Assembly: GCA_964603255.1 (NCBI GenBank)
Contig: CAZRVA010000060.1
Location: forward strand, 1 to 14,676
From: UBA6183 sp964603255
Lineage (GTDB): Bacteria; Bacteroidota; Bacteroidia; UKL13-3
Direction: 5' to 3'
DNA length: 14,676 nucleotides
Positions 14,202-14,676 of the stretch are shown here, in pieces (positions within the stretch are counted from its first letter, which is position 1; each line of letters opens with the position of its first letter). Below the pieces are notes generated by a model that saw only the letters and a program-made list of their open reading frames with translations, was not told where the DNA came from and did no database searches. The translations under genes and the position numbers were made by a program.

Positions 14202-14676
14202 TTATAGCTTAAATTTCTTCAAAACCTCCTTGGTCATGGAGTCCATTTTAGAAAATGCAAACTCAGCCAGTTGGCTGACAGGCATTTTTACTGAGGTCTT
14301 TTAATGAAGCGCCAATGTGGTACAATTCTTTTTGGTCTATAATTAAAAAACGATCATGGCTATCGTTAAAGTATTTGACTTCTATAATGGGGTATTGGCT
14401 ATTGTGTTTATCAAGGTCTAATTGCAACTGTTTACTTATGCTTTTGGTATAAATGGTGGCGGTTACTTTTTTGTTGCGTTTGGCAAGTATGGTTAATACA
14501 GTTTCGTCTACATAATTATCTATCAGTATAATGTTGTGTTTTGCTTTTTTAATGATGTCGGCAACAAACACATACGCATCAAAAATTTGTCCTTCGAAGA
14601 AAATGCCGTGGTTGGGTAGTTCTTGTGTTTTAAGTTGTAGTGAAATTTGTTTTACTTCCTTACTTAGGTTTTCATA
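14202..14676 (-). pseudogene. ORF6N-type DNA-binding protein, C-terminal part, frameshifted near its end (5' end outside window)
   Basis: The frame is open from the window edge (14676) to TGA 14263-14265, giving 137 residues. It matches the C-terminal half of Bacteroidota ORF6N-domain proteins: a coiled stretch (YENLSKEVKQISLQLKTQE), then GIFFEGQIFDAY, IILIDNYVDETVLTIL and SISKQLQLDLDKHN, and a degenerate phospholipase-D-like motif HDRFLIID followed by HIGASLKDL. The N-terminal ORF6N DNA-binding domain would lie beyond the edge. After LKDLSKN the reading frame breaks. In a neighbouring frame the sequence continues EFAFSKMDSMTKEVLKKFKL and stops at TAA 14202-14204, which is the family's expected ending. 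Removing one base from the A5 run at 14285-14289 (T5 on plus) restores one continuous frame. It may be a real frameshift, a tolerated late truncation or a homopolymer sequencing error. ORF6N proteins are typical of phage-derived or accessory DNA. Confidence 0.75.
14263..14278. repeat. Short perfect palindrome at the premature stop of the ORF6N gene
   Basis: TCAGCCA (14263-14269) and TGGCTGA (14272-14278) are perfect inverted arms around GT. The premature TGA of the truncated frame is the outer end of this palindrome. It lies where most family members, as I recall them, have only a short linker between the LKDL and FAFSKMD motifs, so it might mark a small insertion. Confidence 0.4.

Overview
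The window looks like a chromosomal segment from a member of the Bacteroidota. The evidence is its AT-rich genes, two giant secreted proteins that end in a type IX secretion (gliding-motility-type, CHU_C/TIGR04131-like) sorting domain, promoter sequences of the Bacteroidota form TTG-N19-TAnnTTTG, a tRNA gene without an encoded CCA, and an ORF6N-type protein of a kind common in that phylum. I cannot name the genus.

Layout from left to right. Positions 1-120 hold the possible tail of an unidentified gene and a strong 12-bp hairpin terminator. A tRNA-Arg (anticodon TCT) follows on the minus strand. The plus strand then carries dnaG (DNA primase, 298-2235) and two tandem paralogous genes of about 5 kb each (2284-7284 and 7348-12363). 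Each encodes a signal peptide, about 14 PKD-like Ig-fold repeats, about four fibronectin-III-like repeats and a C-terminal T9SS sorting domain. These are probably very large cell-surface or secreted adhesin-like proteins. A minus-strand gene for ACMSD (2-amino-3-carboxymuconate-6-semialdehyde decarboxylase, kynurenine pathway) converges on the second giant gene, and their stop codons overlap.

The right end (13481-14676, all minus strand) has a more accessory character. It holds a compact two-gene cassette: a 48-aa protein, too short for most ORF cut-offs, that starts almost on top of a textbook Bacteroidota promoter and so may be leaderless, overlapping a 164-aa protein that probably starts at TTG. 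Beyond it is the C-terminal part of an ORF6N-type DNA-binding protein with a degenerate phospholipase-D-like C-terminal domain, apparently broken by a single-base frameshift close to its end and running off the window edge.

No metabolic pathway is assembled here. dnaG and the tRNA are housekeeping genes, the giant pair forms a surface-protein locus, ACMSD is a lone catabolic enzyme, and the right-hand cassette is the least understood part and the best candidate for something undescribed. The giant pair is notable for a strict two-cysteine pattern in 13 of its 14 PKD repeats, kept in both paralogues.
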